A stretch of 64,000 nt of DNA, taken from the NCBI RefSeq assembly GCF_048564905.1, contig NC_132995.1:880501-944500 (forward strand), given 5' to 3'. Shown one piece after another: positions 1-11,789 of the stretch. The notes below the pieces were generated by a model, which did no database searches, had not been told where the DNA came from, and saw only the letters and a list, made by a program, of their open reading frames with translations. The position numbers and the translations under genes are program-made. Source of the stretch: Vicugna pacos (lineage: Eukaryota; Chordata; Mammalia; Artiodactyla; Camelidae). Positions within the stretch are counted from its first letter, which is position 1. Each line of letters opens with the position of its first letter.

Positions 1-559
1 ACTGCTCTAATGAGGATATTGATCATAATTGTTTTATATCACCAATGTGATCATTACAACATCCCAGTGATTTCTGGTTTTGGTTCTGAAGCTTCTGTTG
101 TCTCTTCAAAACTTGTTTTTTGCTCTTTAGTGTGCCCTATAATGTTTTCTTGGTAACTAGCATGATATATTTGGTGAAAGGAACCATTGTAAATAGGTCT
201 TTATTGGTGTGTTGATAAAATGTGGTGAGGAAAACTTGCATAGTCCTGTAAGCATTCATAGTATGTTTAATTTTCAATCTTTTAATTAGCCTCTGTGTCT
301 GGACTGTGAACCTCACAAGTGCTTCTCAATTTATGTTTCACTCCCTTAAGTGGGACAGGATGGGTAGAGGGGGCTGGAGCTGGATATTTCCTTTTTCCAA
401 GATGAGTTAGGCTCTGGTAAAACCACAGCAGATTAGGCCCTGTTTAAATAGTTTCTACTGAGGGTAGCCCTTGTTAAGAAGAACAGAATGTTGTGGCTAT
501 TTTATTTGTCTAATCTTTATCATTTTCCTTTTCAGAAAGGTTTGTTTAGTTTGTTCTTT

Positions 560-1770
560 TTGTAGTTCCTCAAGTTTAAAGATAGATTGTTGATTCATGA
601 CATTTCTTTTTTAATGTAAGCATTTGTACTTGTCAGTTTCCATCTTAGTGATACTTTTGCTGCATCCTGTAAGGTTTTAGTATGTTGTATGTTTGTTTAC
701 ATTAGTCTCTAAGGATTTTCTGATTTCCCTTGTGATTCTCTTACTGGACCTATTGGTTGTTTAAAAGCATGTTGTTTCAGTTCCACACATTTGTATTTCG
801 GTTTTCTGTATGTTACCGACCTCTATCTTCATTGTATTATGGTTGGAGAGGATAGTTTATATGATTCTTATCTAATTAAATCTATTTTTCCTCTTGATTA
901 TTGAGAGTGGATTATTGAAGTCTCCAAATATTATTGTAGAACTGTTTCTCCTTTCAATTCTGTCAGTTTTTGCTTCGTATATTTTGATGGTCTGTTACTG
1001 GGTGTATGCATATATTTATAATTATTGTGTCATTTTAAGTTGAATCTCTTGTTAAAATATACCATTCCCCTTTGTACTGGTTTTAGACAGAAAATCTTTA
1101 TTGTTTGCTATTAATAATAACCACTTCTGCGTTCTCTTGGTTACTATTGCATGAAATACCTTTTTCTGAGTTTTTATTTTCAACATTTTAGTCTTTTTTT
1201 GAAAGCATATAATTGAATCTTTTTAAAAAAATCTGTTTTGCCAATTAGTCTTTTGCTTTGCAAGTTTAATCCAATTTCATTTAGAGCAATTACTGATGAG
1301 AGGTACTTTTGTCATTTTGCTTTGTTTTCTACATTCCTTAGAGTGTTCTTGTCCTTTATTTTTTGTTATTTACTCCTTTTGTATTTAGCTGATTTTTTTT
1401 GTAGTGAAATGTCTTAATTTCCTTCTCATTTCCTTTGTGTAAATTACATAGCTTTCATTGTAGTTACCGTGGGGATTACATTTAATATCCTAAAGCTCTA
1501 GTATACTAATTGAAATTTATACAAGCTTACCATCAATATCATTTTTTAAAAAATCTCTGCTTATGTAGAGCTCTATCCCCACCATTTTCAGTTACTGGTT
1601 TCACAAAATTACATTTTTATGTGTTGTATGTTTAAACTGGAACTAATATTTTAAAAGGCCTATTAGTATTTGAAATAATGTAAAAAACCAAAACGTGCAG
1701 TTATAAAGTTACAATAAAAGTAGTAGCTTTTATAATTTTATATGGACTTACCCTTGCCAAAGACTATTTC
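560..1770 (-). mobile_element. Old L1 fragment, antisense
   Basis: AT-rich sequence matching mammalian L1M-type L1 read on the minus strand. It is interrupted in many frames and has no coding potential. It lies in the presumed KRAB-to-finger intron of gene A and is shared with copy 2, split there by the PABPC1 retrocopy (29,780-29,865 and 32,596-33,600). It therefore predates the duplication. Confidence 0.7.
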
Positions 1771-2030
1771 TTTTTTAAAAAACATCTTTATTGTAGTATA
1801 ATTGCTCTACAGTAAACTACGCATATCTCAGATGTACAATTTTATGAATTTTGGTAGATATGTACACCTATGAAGCCAGCACCACAATCCAGATAGCTAA
1901 CATTTCCCTCACTCCCCAAGAGGTGCAAGTTTCAAATTCCCAATTTACCCCTTCCCACCCCTGTTACCCACTGGTAACCATACTTTCTTCTCTATGTGAA
2001 TCTGGTCGTCTTTTTGTACATACGTTCAAA
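1771..2030 (-). mobile_element. L1 3'-UTR fragment, antisense, only in copy 1
   Basis: This begins with a T-run (the poly-A tail of a minus-strand insert), followed by typical antisense L1 3'-UTR sequence with a TTTATTGTAGTATAATTG start. Copy 2 passes straight through the equivalent point near 33,630. The flanks CAAAGACTATTTC and CAAAGATCATTATTTC look like an imperfect target-site duplication. Confidence 0.6.
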
Positions 2031-2960
2031 GATCATTATTTCTTGAAATAACTGAACTACTCACCAGTGTCCTTTCATTTCACTCTGAAAGACTCCTTTT
2101 AGCCTTTCCTGCAGAGCAGGTCTAGTGGTAAAGACCTTCCTCAGCTTTTGTTTACCTGGGAATGTCTTAATTTCTCCTTCATGTTTGAAGGGTGCTTCTG
2201 CGTGATCTAGGACTCTTGGTTGGCAGGATATTTTTCCCTCAGTGATTTGACTCTATCAGCCCACTGCTTTCTGGTCTCCCAGGATTTCTGATGAGAAACC
2301 TGGTAATGTTTTTCTGGTTCCCTTTTCTGTGATGAGTCACTTCTCTTGATTTCAGGATTCTCTGTCTCTGCTTTTTAATGACTTGTTATAGTGTTCTGCA
2401 TTGTGGGGCTCAGAGTTCATTGTGCTTAGAGTTCATTGAGGTACTTGGATTTTTATACTTATGTCCTTCATCAAATCTGGAATTTTTTCTGCATTGTTTC
2501 CCTCTAGTGATTTTTGTTCACCTTGGGAATTCTATTTTCAGCTGCCAAGTTTTCTACTTTACAGTACTTATACTTTCTATCTCTTTGTTGTTATTACCAT
2601 TACATTCAGGCAATATATTTTTTTCAGCCCACTTGTTTCTTTCAATGATCTGAACATCTTTCAGACAGTTGTTTTAAAGTCTTTTTTCTAATCAGTTCAT
2701 CGTCTGTTCTTTGTGTACCTGTTCAGAACTTACAGTTGCTGTTGATGTGTTATGTTCACTTCAATTCATCATACATTCCTGTTTCTTTGTATGTCTTGTG
2801 ACGTTTTGTTGTTGAAAACTGAATATTTGTATCTTACAACATTGCAGCTCTGGAGGTTCTGTTCTCATCTTTAACCAGGATTTGCATGAGGCAGGGGGAT
2901 TCTCTTTCTTGTGATGTTTTTAGGGTATCCCTTTCCTGGATACTAATGAGGTGGAAACAA
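2031..2960 (-). mobile_element. Old L1M-type fragment, antisense
   Basis: Sequence typical of old L1 elements read in reverse, shared with 33,670-34,560 in copy 2. The short open frames here (for example about 2,378-2,691) are by-products of this repeat and are not genes. Confidence 0.6.
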
Positions 2961-4397
2961 AGTCTTTTCAGTGTGCCTTTCCTTGGGGATGTGCTGTCAT
3001 TTTAAAATTCCCATATAAGAGGTTGCTTTTGAGTGTCTTAGTCCTTGAATATCTCGCTCCCCAAAATGGAAAATCAGAAAAATGAAGAGCATGAGTATAG
3101 AAACTGGCCCTTTAAATCCCCTGGATTGGCTTCAGCCAGAGGGGGAGGGGCTTTGTATAGTGGTGGTACAGCTTCCAACAGTAGCCGTTTCCCTGTGCCA
3201 CACTTCTGCCTTCAAAAGCAGCAGTCAGAGTGCACATGTCTCGTATTTGAAGGACTAGGTTTTTAGTGCCCACTCTGGCTCCTGCAGGCTGCTTGCAGAC
3301 TGCTCTGGGAACATGTGCACAGCCACCTGCCACGGGACTTGGGTTGTGGAATTAGGAACTCCTACATGCTAAGAGCTGAACTTGACTGAAATTAGTGGAA
3401 TTTGGGACACTGTATATTAGACTCCAGAGTTGCAGAATGGTTACATCAGTTAGATTCTACCAGTACAATTGTTTAGGTGGGGAGATGGGTTCCTGACACT
3501 TTGCTGGATGGAGTGCATGCTTCCCCCTGGCTGAACTAGAGGTCCTTTTGTAATGTTTAAACATGCTGAGCTGAGTTCCTCTGGGCCAGCATTGGCCACT
3601 CACCTGTCCTGACTTTCCTTTAGGACTTGTATCCTTTGTGTCCCATGTAGTCGTTCAGCTGGAGGTGGAGAGTCCTTGGTGCTCCTGGGATGGACATGAC
3701 CGTTGTTTCAGCAAAAAGAGCTCACAGGTAGCCTGGCCAAGATGAATGGCACCTGGGAAAGGGCTTGATGTCAGGTCTCTGCTGAAGTCATACTAGGAAC
3801 CTGTCTTGTCTGACTGCTGTTTTAGTGCCATTGCCACTGGCCACAGATGACTTCTGTCATCCTTTCTCATTTAGAATTGTCATTTCTGCTGCTTCTCATT
3901 CTTCTTCTGACTCCAGCCTGGAATTAATTACCTGTCGCCTCTCTGGACCACTTATCTCACGTGTTCTTTGCAGTGTTTTCACCATAGTACTTTCTGGCTT
4001 TGTTTATGACCTGACACACAAACGTAGCCTATAATATTCATTGAACACCAGCTATCTGTTCCAGGCAGATTTTCTGGGGCTATGACATACATTTCTGCAC
4101 AGTATTTGCAGGTCACCAGCAGATGTGGTCCTTGTAGAAGCCATTGACAGGAGTGAATTATAGATCGTGCCTTTCACTCTTGGGCCACATCCAGTCCTTG
4201 TGTCCTGTGGTGAGGCCTCCTCAATTTTGTGACCTTAAGGTCCAGTAATGCAGAGCACCTGCTTCCTCAGTTTGATTCCAGGATTTCCTGAACACAATCC
4301 TGTGGACTGGTTCTTTCATGTGTCAGAGGTACATTTGTGGTCAAGTCATTCCCGCCCAATGTAGTCAACACTTACATTATAATATTTTTGTTTCTAG
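2961..4397. other. Intron of gene A before the finger exon; no gene seen
   Basis: Moderately conserved between the copies (34,560-35,828 in copy 2), with no recognisable exon. It ends in a polypyrimidine tract and AG acceptor at 4396-4397. An in-frame ATG at 4337 lies upstream of the acceptor and is intronic in the expected transcript. Confidence 0.6.
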
Positions 4398-6052
4398 GTT
4401 CTTGGCATGGAGTTGAGGATGAAGAGGTACCTTCTAAACGGAGAGTATCTGTAGAAGGAGTGTCACAGATCAGGACTTCCAGGGCAGGTGTGTCTCCTGA
4501 GAAGGCCCAGTCCTGTAAGATGTGTGTCCCAGTTCTGAGAGACATCCTGCACTTGGCTGAACACCAGGGAACACATAGCGGGCAGAAAGCATACATGTGT
4601 GGAGCATGTGGGAAGCAGTTCTGTTTCACTGCAAACCTTCAACAGCCCCAGAGGCAGCTAGTTAGAGAGAAACTCTACAGGTGTGATGTAGGGGGACCCT
4701 CATTTTTGAAGAGCTGCACAGTTCATGTGTCAGAGGATCCATTTACCTGCAGGGAGATTGGGAAGACCTTTCTGGCCAGCATTGGTCTTCAGCAACAGGC
4801 CACTAATCGCAGGAAGAAACTAAACAACAGTAGTGAACGTGGAGCTGTTTTTCACAGTGGAAAAAGTCATCCCAGCTGGAGTGAATGCCAGAAGGCCTCC
4901 CACCACAGAGACATACTTGCTGAGGATGAGAGAGTCCTCAGTAGTGATGGGTTTTGTGAGTGCAGCACATGTGGGAAGGCCTGCACCCAAAGGTGTACAG
5001 TTACTCAGCACCAGAAAGTTCACATTGGACAAAGGCCTCACAAGTGCAGCAAATGTGGGAAATGCTTTATCCGAAGCCACCACCTCAGTACCACCAGGAA
5101 GACGCACACTGGAGAAAAGCCTTATGAGTGCAAGGAATGTGATAAATCTTTTTCTCAAAGGTGCAACCTCATTCAGCATCAGAGAGTTCACACTGGAGAA
5201 AGGCCTTATAAATGCAGTGAATGTGGGAAAATATTTACCTACTATTCTGGTTTCCTTACACATCAAAGAGTTCACAGTAGAGAAAAGCCGTACAAGTGCA
5301 GTGATTGTGGGAAATCTTACACTTGGAGGTCTGGCCTTCGTTATCATCTGAGGATTCACAGTGGAGAATGGCCTTATCAGTGCAGTGAATGTGGGAAATC
5401 CTTTAGCCAAAGGCACCAGCTCAGTGTCCATAAGGAAATCCATACTAGAAAAAAGCGTTATGAGTGCAAGGAATGTGGTAAATCTTTTTCTCAAAGGTGC
5501 CACTTCATTCAACATCAGGGAGTTCACACTGGAGAAAGGCCTTATGAGTGCAATGAATGTGGGAAGTCTTTTACTGGTAGATACGGCCTCAATTACCATC
5601 GGAGACTTCACAGCGGAGAAAGGCCTTATAAGTGCAGTGAATGCGGGAAATCCTTTACTGATAGGTCTAGCCTCCATTACCATCAGAGAGTTCACACTGG
5701 AGAAAGGCCATTTAAATGCAGTGAATGTGGGAAATCTTTCACTGCTATGTCTGGTGTTCGTTATCATCAGAGACTTCACAGTGGAGAAAGACCTTTTGAC
5801 TGTAGTGAATGTGGGAAATCTTTCACTGATAGATCTGGCCTCCATTACCATCAGAGAGTTCACGATGGAGAAAGGCCTTATGATTGCAGTGAATGTGGCA
5901 AATCTTTTATCAGTAGATGTGGCCTCCGTTACCATCAGAGACTTCACAGTGGAGAAAGGCCGTACAAGTGCAGTGAATGTGGGAAGTCCTTTACTGATAG
6001 ATCTGGCCTCCATTATCATCAGAGAGTTCACGCTAGAGCAAGGGCCTTATGA
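4398..6052 (+). CDS. KRAB zinc-finger gene A: last coding exon (spacer plus C2H2 array), partial gene
   Basis: C2H2 zinc-finger exon, presumably the DNA-binding half of a nuclear KRAB repressor. The start is placed after the AG at 4396-4397. The reading phase (one base carried from the previous exon) matches the gene B finger exon and a KRAB-A donor. It encodes about 551 residues. First comes a spacer opening SWHGVEDEE with decayed fingers ([10 protein letters not shown]), typical of the ZNF211/ZNF419/ZNF551 group. Twelve fingers with all four zinc ligands follow, plus one ([10 protein letters not shown]) whose first His has become Thr. Fingerprints (-1,2,3,6) from finger 3 on are QCNQ, YSGT, WSGY, QHQV, QCHQ, GYGY, DSSY, ASGY, DSGY, SCGY, DSGY. 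The last six fingers form three two-finger units. A one-base insertion (AGGGCCT for AGGCCT) near 6042-6044 shifts the frame and ends the protein. The KRAB exons lie off the left edge, so whether the gene is complete is unknown. Confidence 0.88.
5543..6046 (+). repeat. Three 168-bp two-finger units inside gene A
   Basis: Fingers 8-13 alternate strictly. Odd members end in a RLHSGERP linker (fingers 8, 10, 12) and even members in a RVHTGERP-type linker (9, 11, 13). The even fingers carry the recognition helix TDRS(S/G)LHY. 504 bp equals three times 168 bp, so this is a higher-order repeat on top of the usual 84-bp finger period. Confidence 0.75.
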
Positions 6053-6224
6053 GTGCATTGAATCCTTTAGCGAAACCATCAGCTCAGTACCCAGAGGAAT
6101 ATCCACAGTGGAGAATAGCCTTATGAGTGTAAGGAATTTGATAAATTCTTTATCCAAAGGAGCCACTGGATTTAACATCAGAGCATTCACACTGGAGAAG
6201 GGGCCTTGTGAATGCAGTGAATGA
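6053..6224 (+). pseudogene. Remnant fingers beyond the gene A stop
   Basis: After the frameshift, finger-like sequence continues untranslated. Motifs such as AGTGGAGAA and CCTTATGAGTG recur at finger spacing, and a further in-frame stop and damaged ligand codons are present. This suggests the ancestral array had about two more fingers. It is now 3' UTR. Confidence 0.75.
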
Positions 6225-9164
6225 GGACAGCACTGGGGTTGGAGGAGTCTGAGGTAGTAACAGGAGGGAGGGGGCAGGTGCAGGCACAGTGCAGCAAATG
6301 GAAAGTGAAGCCCAGAGAGGGTGTGTCGTCTGCTTTTGAACTCCCAGCAATGGGTAGGGACTTGTGATTCAATGCCAGGTTGCTTGGCTAAGGGCTTGGG
6401 AAGTCTGGTCACTGCACTCCTCCTTCCCTCCCAGCCTACTTTTGGGACTCAAAGAACCCCTTGTCCTTCCTCACACTGTCTGGCCCTCACTGTGAGAGCC
6501 CCACTCATACCCCTGTCCCACGCTCATGGACAGGAGTACTTCCACTGGGAACCAACTTTGATGACTTTCCTATGAATAATCTACCCAGTGTACCCAGTGC
6601 TCAGAATCTATTACTCCCATTTCTGAAAGGAGGGGTCTGTAGCTCCAGGTGTTTGAGGTACTTGCATGAGGGAGCACAGCTCCCAGGCCTTTGATGACAG
6701 GGTTCTACTGCCTTCTTTACTGCCCCTTCCACCAGGAACTCCCAGGTTCCCATCTGCCCAGATGCATCTGCTGTGTACTGCTAACTACCCATACCCATGG
6801 TGCCTCTCCAGCTCCCTCAGTGCACATCTTCCTGCAGACATCCTCTTCTGAAGTTCTTCACAGGGACAACAGCACCAGCTGAGGCACCCAAGACAGGGTG
6901 ATCATGTTACCTTAGATGTGACACTGGCCTCCTGGATTGTATGTAGTGATTTCCAAGATCCTCTCAGTCCTCTTCCTACACCCGCTGCCGCATGCCCTGT
7001 TCCCCTGGTTCTCAGTTGACCTGGTCACACTGCTGAGTTCTGTGAGGGACACTGAAGGTATAAGAATGTCCCCTGTGGCCCTCAGCCCCCAAGGCTCTTC
7101 TTAACCCCATTACCCATCGCCCGCTCTTCCTTCCACCCTACCAGAAAAATGTAAATCGCCAGATAATGGTGGTTACTCAGGAGGAACTTGCCTTCCCCCA
7201 CCTCACAACCCACACTTTACCAACCTTAGCTTAAAAGCTGAGATTGAATGCAGGCGGACCCTTCCGTGGAGAATGTAAAACCCCACTTTATATTTCTTCC
7301 AGAAGCCTTGAAGTTGTGTTTTCTCATGTGTTTGTTTTTCCCCTGCGTGTTTGGTCAAATTTGTACTCCTGTGTTTTGCCTGCTTTAATTCTGTGAATTT
7401 GGATTACTTTCCCTTTCTTTGACAAGTAGGGGAATAGGGTAAAAGCAGTGTCTGTTGGGGTTTGACTCATTCACCAATAATGTGAATGACTTCTTTTCTG
7501 CATGGAATTGTGAGATCGAATTCTGGAAGAATATTTTCTCACTTTTCCCCTCAATTTTTGTATTACACACAATGTAATAGCCACAGGCATACGTATTTAA
7601 GATAAATCTGCATTACTAACATATAGTCCCTCTCTCTTAAGTCTGGATGTGTAATAACACAGTAAATTAAACCCAGACATTTGCCAATGTCCCTGGTGTA
7701 AATGCTCCCACCGTAGCCAGTGTTAATTGCCAACATGTCACTGAACATGGGAGTTGGGAAGCATTGCCAGTGGCCCACCATTATATTACTTTTCCACCAT
7801 ACAGATACAATAGCCACAAAGAGTTTTAAGGTCATAGCTAATAAGCTGTCATAAAGTGGGTATAAAGTGACAGGTTTTGCATATTTGTTTTTAGAACAGT
7901 TTAGTAGATGTATGGTTGACTCAAGTTGTGCACACACAAAACGTACATTTAGATGTTGTGACACTTGTGTACGCCCCTGAAACCAAGTTTCCTCTTCACA
8001 TTTCTAGTTGATCCTCATTAAAATATTGATAAAAGAACAAAATCCACTTCTGTAATGAATATTTTCAAATACGTATATAATGGAACGACTTTCTTTGAAT
8101 CCTGATGGATCTTTCCCAGTCTTACATCATTATCATTTTCATGTTCTTTTTTTGTGTGGATTGTATCATCATGCACTTAGTGGATTTTTAATTTACAATC
8201 CCAGCTGCCATGTCATTGAATGCATAACTTCTTAGAATGCATTTCTGAAATAGAGCCCTTTCATAACTCCAGGATTTTATTACACATAACAGTATTCTAA
8301 TTATTTGTGTATATCAGCATAGCCTGGGACACTGACAGATTTTGAGTGCCAGCACCCTTCAGTACAGCCTGGACCTACAAACATGTACCACTGCTGAAAG
8401 GATGTGTGACAGAAGTGAGCCTCTGTTGCAGAAATATGTGAATTGCTGACCTACCACAGGTGATGTGGCCACACATACACACAAACACTCCAGGGAGATT
8501 GTGGGACAGGCATGTGATAAGGATTCCCAACAATGTGTGTGGGCCACACACACAATCACACAGTCCCTGTGGATCACGTGTGAGATGTGTATAGACTGAC
8601 TTGAAGTGAACTCCCACATCACTGCGGGTTTCATGATGCACTGATGGGGATCAGATCAGGGACTCAGGAAACAATCTTGGCACAACCTGGAGGCAACACG
8701 TGCACAGCTTTGAGAGACAGGGGGATTGGAGTGGGGTTTTAAGGGCTTAGTGGGAGGTGTCAGCCTTCATTCCTCCCTTGGCATTTGGAATAAATTTGCT
8801 AAAGTGTGGGTTCCAAGAAGAGGATGACACTTTTTTTTGCTAATTAACAACTATCGTTTGGTGATTTGTATTTTTCTTGTGGAGTCAAAGGAGCGTTGGG
8901 GTGATGAGTGAGAAGGTTAGGAGGAAGAGCCTTGGGTAGGAAGAGGGCCAGAATGGACATTCTTACTCCTTCAGTGTCCCTCACAGTTCCTGGAATAGTG
9001 ATGGGGGCAACTGGGAAGTGAGGCATCTGGGAAATCCTGAAGTGGGTTTATGAAGATGGCCAGGACCTTGGAAACCCATCACTACGTTTGGCGGTGGAGG
9101 CCTGTGTCACATATGGTGTGACATGGGTTGTGGGTTTTCATCACTGCAAGTTGGGGTCACCAGT
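6225..9164. other. 3' flank of gene A; no further gene recognised
   Basis: Non-repetitive, non-coding sequence paralogous to about 38,100-41,160 in copy 2. It is probably 3' UTR and intergenic DNA. An AATAAA at 8789-8794 is a possible distal poly-A signal; copy 2 has AATAAG there. Open frames here are short and do not match between copies. Confidence 0.5.
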
Positions 9165-10022
9165 TGTGAGTTTTGTCCAGCAAAAGTCCCACCGCAGAAG
9201 AACGAAGTTACTCAAGACTTTATCAAGGCAAGACAGTGAGAGGAAGCCGGAGACCAACTCCCCGAGCTCCTCCGAAGCTCTTGTATTTATTGAGTATAGT
9301 CAAACAATCAAAGTGAAATACGTCATAGGAATGAGTAAGGGGTATGGTGTATGTGCAGGGATGCAGGTCAGCAGTTTCAGTTCGTGAAAAACAGAAACAT
9401 AATCTTAATTTATACTTAGTTTACAATATTGGTAATACAAACTGTTATTTTAAACCTTAGACAATCATGAGCAAGGTTACAATGTTTCAAACAATTGATA
9501 ATGAAAACCAGACCACCACAGAGTCTCCCTACAATGATCAGAAATCATGTAAGCATGGGAAGCAGCCCAGCCGTTCCAGCTGAGGGCTCAGTCCCTCTTC
9601 TGTGAGCAGGAGCAGCCCACACGATGCATCTGCGCCCGACGAGCGAAGCATGTCCTGGCGGTTAGGGCAGGGGATGAGCTATGGTTTTCCATAAGCACAA
9701 GCAGCTCTGAACCTGTGACCTCAAACTAGGCAAAGCAAGCAAAGCATGTCTCTGCTTTTCACGGCGAGGAGACAGTTTGTAGCAGATCCTGCTAGTTCGG
9801 CAGCTTCCAGGCAACTGAGCTAAGTTCCGTAGATAAGGTGGTGGCTGGTACTGAGAGTTTAGTCTTCTGTGCTTAGACATTTTGCTTTGAGGTAGCCGCA
9901 TAATGACAAATATAGAAAGCACTGGTTTTGATTATACATTTCTTATGTGCTTACATAAAGGTGAGGATATGATTTGGTAAAGGCAATCATTGCAGTTGTT
10001 AACCCAAGTTTGCACTCCCACA
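9165..10022 (-). mobile_element. Endogenous retrovirus LTR fossil, only in copy 1
   Basis: An 858-bp block runs TGTGGGAGTG...AAAACTCACA on the minus strand, so it has TG/CA ends. A CAATAAATAC poly-A signal near the 3' part of the minus strand fits an LTR with a U3-R-U5 layout. About 36 bp beyond its 3' end (9,129-9,164) includes CTGGTGACCCCAAC, which resembles a primer-binding-site region, so a scrap of internal sequence may remain. Copy 2 lacks the block near 41,160. No clear target-site duplication was seen. The family was not determined. It is a lone, non-coding relic. Confidence 0.6.
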
Positions 10023-11132
10023 ACGGATGGCCCTGTTGGGGCTGCCTTGGTTGGACCTGTTTGTGTAAAGAACTTCAGAAGAGGGAGGGTGTTTGTAGGA
10101 ACGAGGGGCGCAGTGTGTGAGGTGGAGTTGGAGTCTCCGGTGGAAATGCGGACGTCCGTCTGCATCGGTTGGTTGGTTAATGACCTGGACAAAGCAGATA
10201 CAGTCCTTACTGGGAGGGGCAGAAAAGAAGCCAGTGGGCCCACATAGAGGAACCACGCTCGTCAGTGGCCTGGCAGCTGTGTGCCCTCGAGGAAGTCCTT
10301 CAACCTGAGCTACACACTGTTCCTTTCAGAAATGGGAATCATAATAGTTTGTGAGCACTGGGTACATTAGGTATATTAAAGGGAAAGCCATCAGTGTTGG
10401 TTCCCGGTGAAGAGTTAGGCCTGTCGATGACCATGAGGTGGAGATATGATCAGGGCTCTCAGTGTAGAGGGACAGAGTGGATAGACGGGGTTCTTTGAGT
10501 CACCAAAGCTGGTTTGGGCAGGAAAGAGGAGTGCAGTGACCAGACTCCCCGTATCCTGAACCAGGCAACCTGGCATTTAAATTCAAATCCCTGTTCATTG
10601 CTGGGAGTTCAAAAGTGTATGACCCCCTCGAGACCTCAGTTTCCTCCCTAGAAACGGTCCATTTGCTGTGCCTGGATTGCACCTGCAGCCCACCTGTTAC
10701 CACCTCAAACCCCTTCAATCCCAGTGCTGTACCTGACCTTTCTGTTTCCTGCTCTACCTGAACACCCTAAGTGCCCTCCCCCAGTTCCATGAAGAGGAAA
10801 TGGGAGTCCTCAGACCTCCCTGACACCATCCATATGTTCCCCTTGGACAAAACCACAGACAGGGGAGGGGGCTGCGGAGACCAGAGACCTCCCTGTGGAT
10901 TCTGTCTGAGCCCCCTCTGTGATGGTGACTTTGAGGAATCCCCCTCTTAGCACTTGGCTTCCATTTCCTCAGGTCTGAAATGGGAATATTATTCATTCTT
11001 CCCATGGATTTAGAGGGCTGAAGAGGATACATGTATGATGGAAGTCCAGTGCCCAGATGGCCCTGTAGGTGCCATTTCTGGGAGGTGGGTAAGGACCCTC
11101 CCATCTTCTGTCCATGCCCACAGAAGTATGTT
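10023..11132. other. Continuation of the gene A 3' flank; no gene seen
   Basis: Non-coding sequence paralogous to about 41,170-42,235 in copy 2. Short frames on both strands are not shared between the copies. Confidence 0.5.
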
Positions 11133-11238
11133 CACTTTTGGGGTGGTAGGTATAGCTCAGTGGTGTGGTGTATGCTTAGCATTCACAAGGTCCTGGCTTC
11201 AATCCCTAGTACCTTCATTTAAATACTTTTTTAAGCTA
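11133..11238 (+). mobile_element. tRNA-derived camelid-type SINE (sense), only in copy 1
   Basis: Contains the A-box TATAGCTCAGTGGT and a B-box-like CTTCAATCC, followed by AGTACCTTCATT and an A/T tail. It is flanked by AGAAGTATGTT (11,122-11,132) and AGAAAGTATGTT. Copy 2 has an empty site (CAGAAGTATGATC near 42,230). Confidence 0.85.
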
Positions 11239-11789
11239 AGAAAGTATGTTTGGGTTTGACTGAAATGGATTTAACATTTTTAAGGAAAATACTATGACCC
11301 TTGTTAAAATTCTAAGGAATGCTTTATTCAGGACTATTGGGATAGATGTCAACACTATTACAATATGGGGGAAAAGACTGAGTTCAAGTTTGAGTACAGT
11401 AAAGACAGCTGAGGATCTATAGCCAAGGAGCTGAGTAAAGGGGTCAGCGGATGGAAAATTACTAACAGGAAACATCAAGGGTAGGCAAGGGTTCTTGCTA
11501 AACTGACTTAGCAAGAATCTTGCCGGAAAAAAGCTGGAGAGATCAGATACCAAGGGTGGGGTTATTCTTACTACGCTGCCATTGCAGGTTTCTGTATAAA
11601 GCTGAGCTAAGCAGGTCCTGCACGGATGGGATAGGGGTTCAGGTCCAGTGGGGAAGAGCTCAGAGGAGTCCAGCTCTAGCTTAGGCAGAGAGAGAGACAG
11701 TCGTCGTCCCTCTTACTCAGGAAGGAAGAGGCCTTCTTTGTTCCTGTGAACAAAATACATTCATTTCTCATTTAGTTGCTTTTGTTCAT

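Noticed and set aside
4337-4397. ATG at 4337 as the start of gene A
   Set aside because: It lies upstream of a good splice acceptor; the residues before SWHGVEDEE are intron-like, and the subfamily joins a KRAB exon at this point.
4820-6224. Long open frames on the minus strand and in another + frame across the gene A fingers
   Set aside because: Finger codons repeat every 84 bp, so any frame lacking a stop in one repeat stays open in all. The translations are repetitive shadows (LEKG, SSVNSLM) with no domain.
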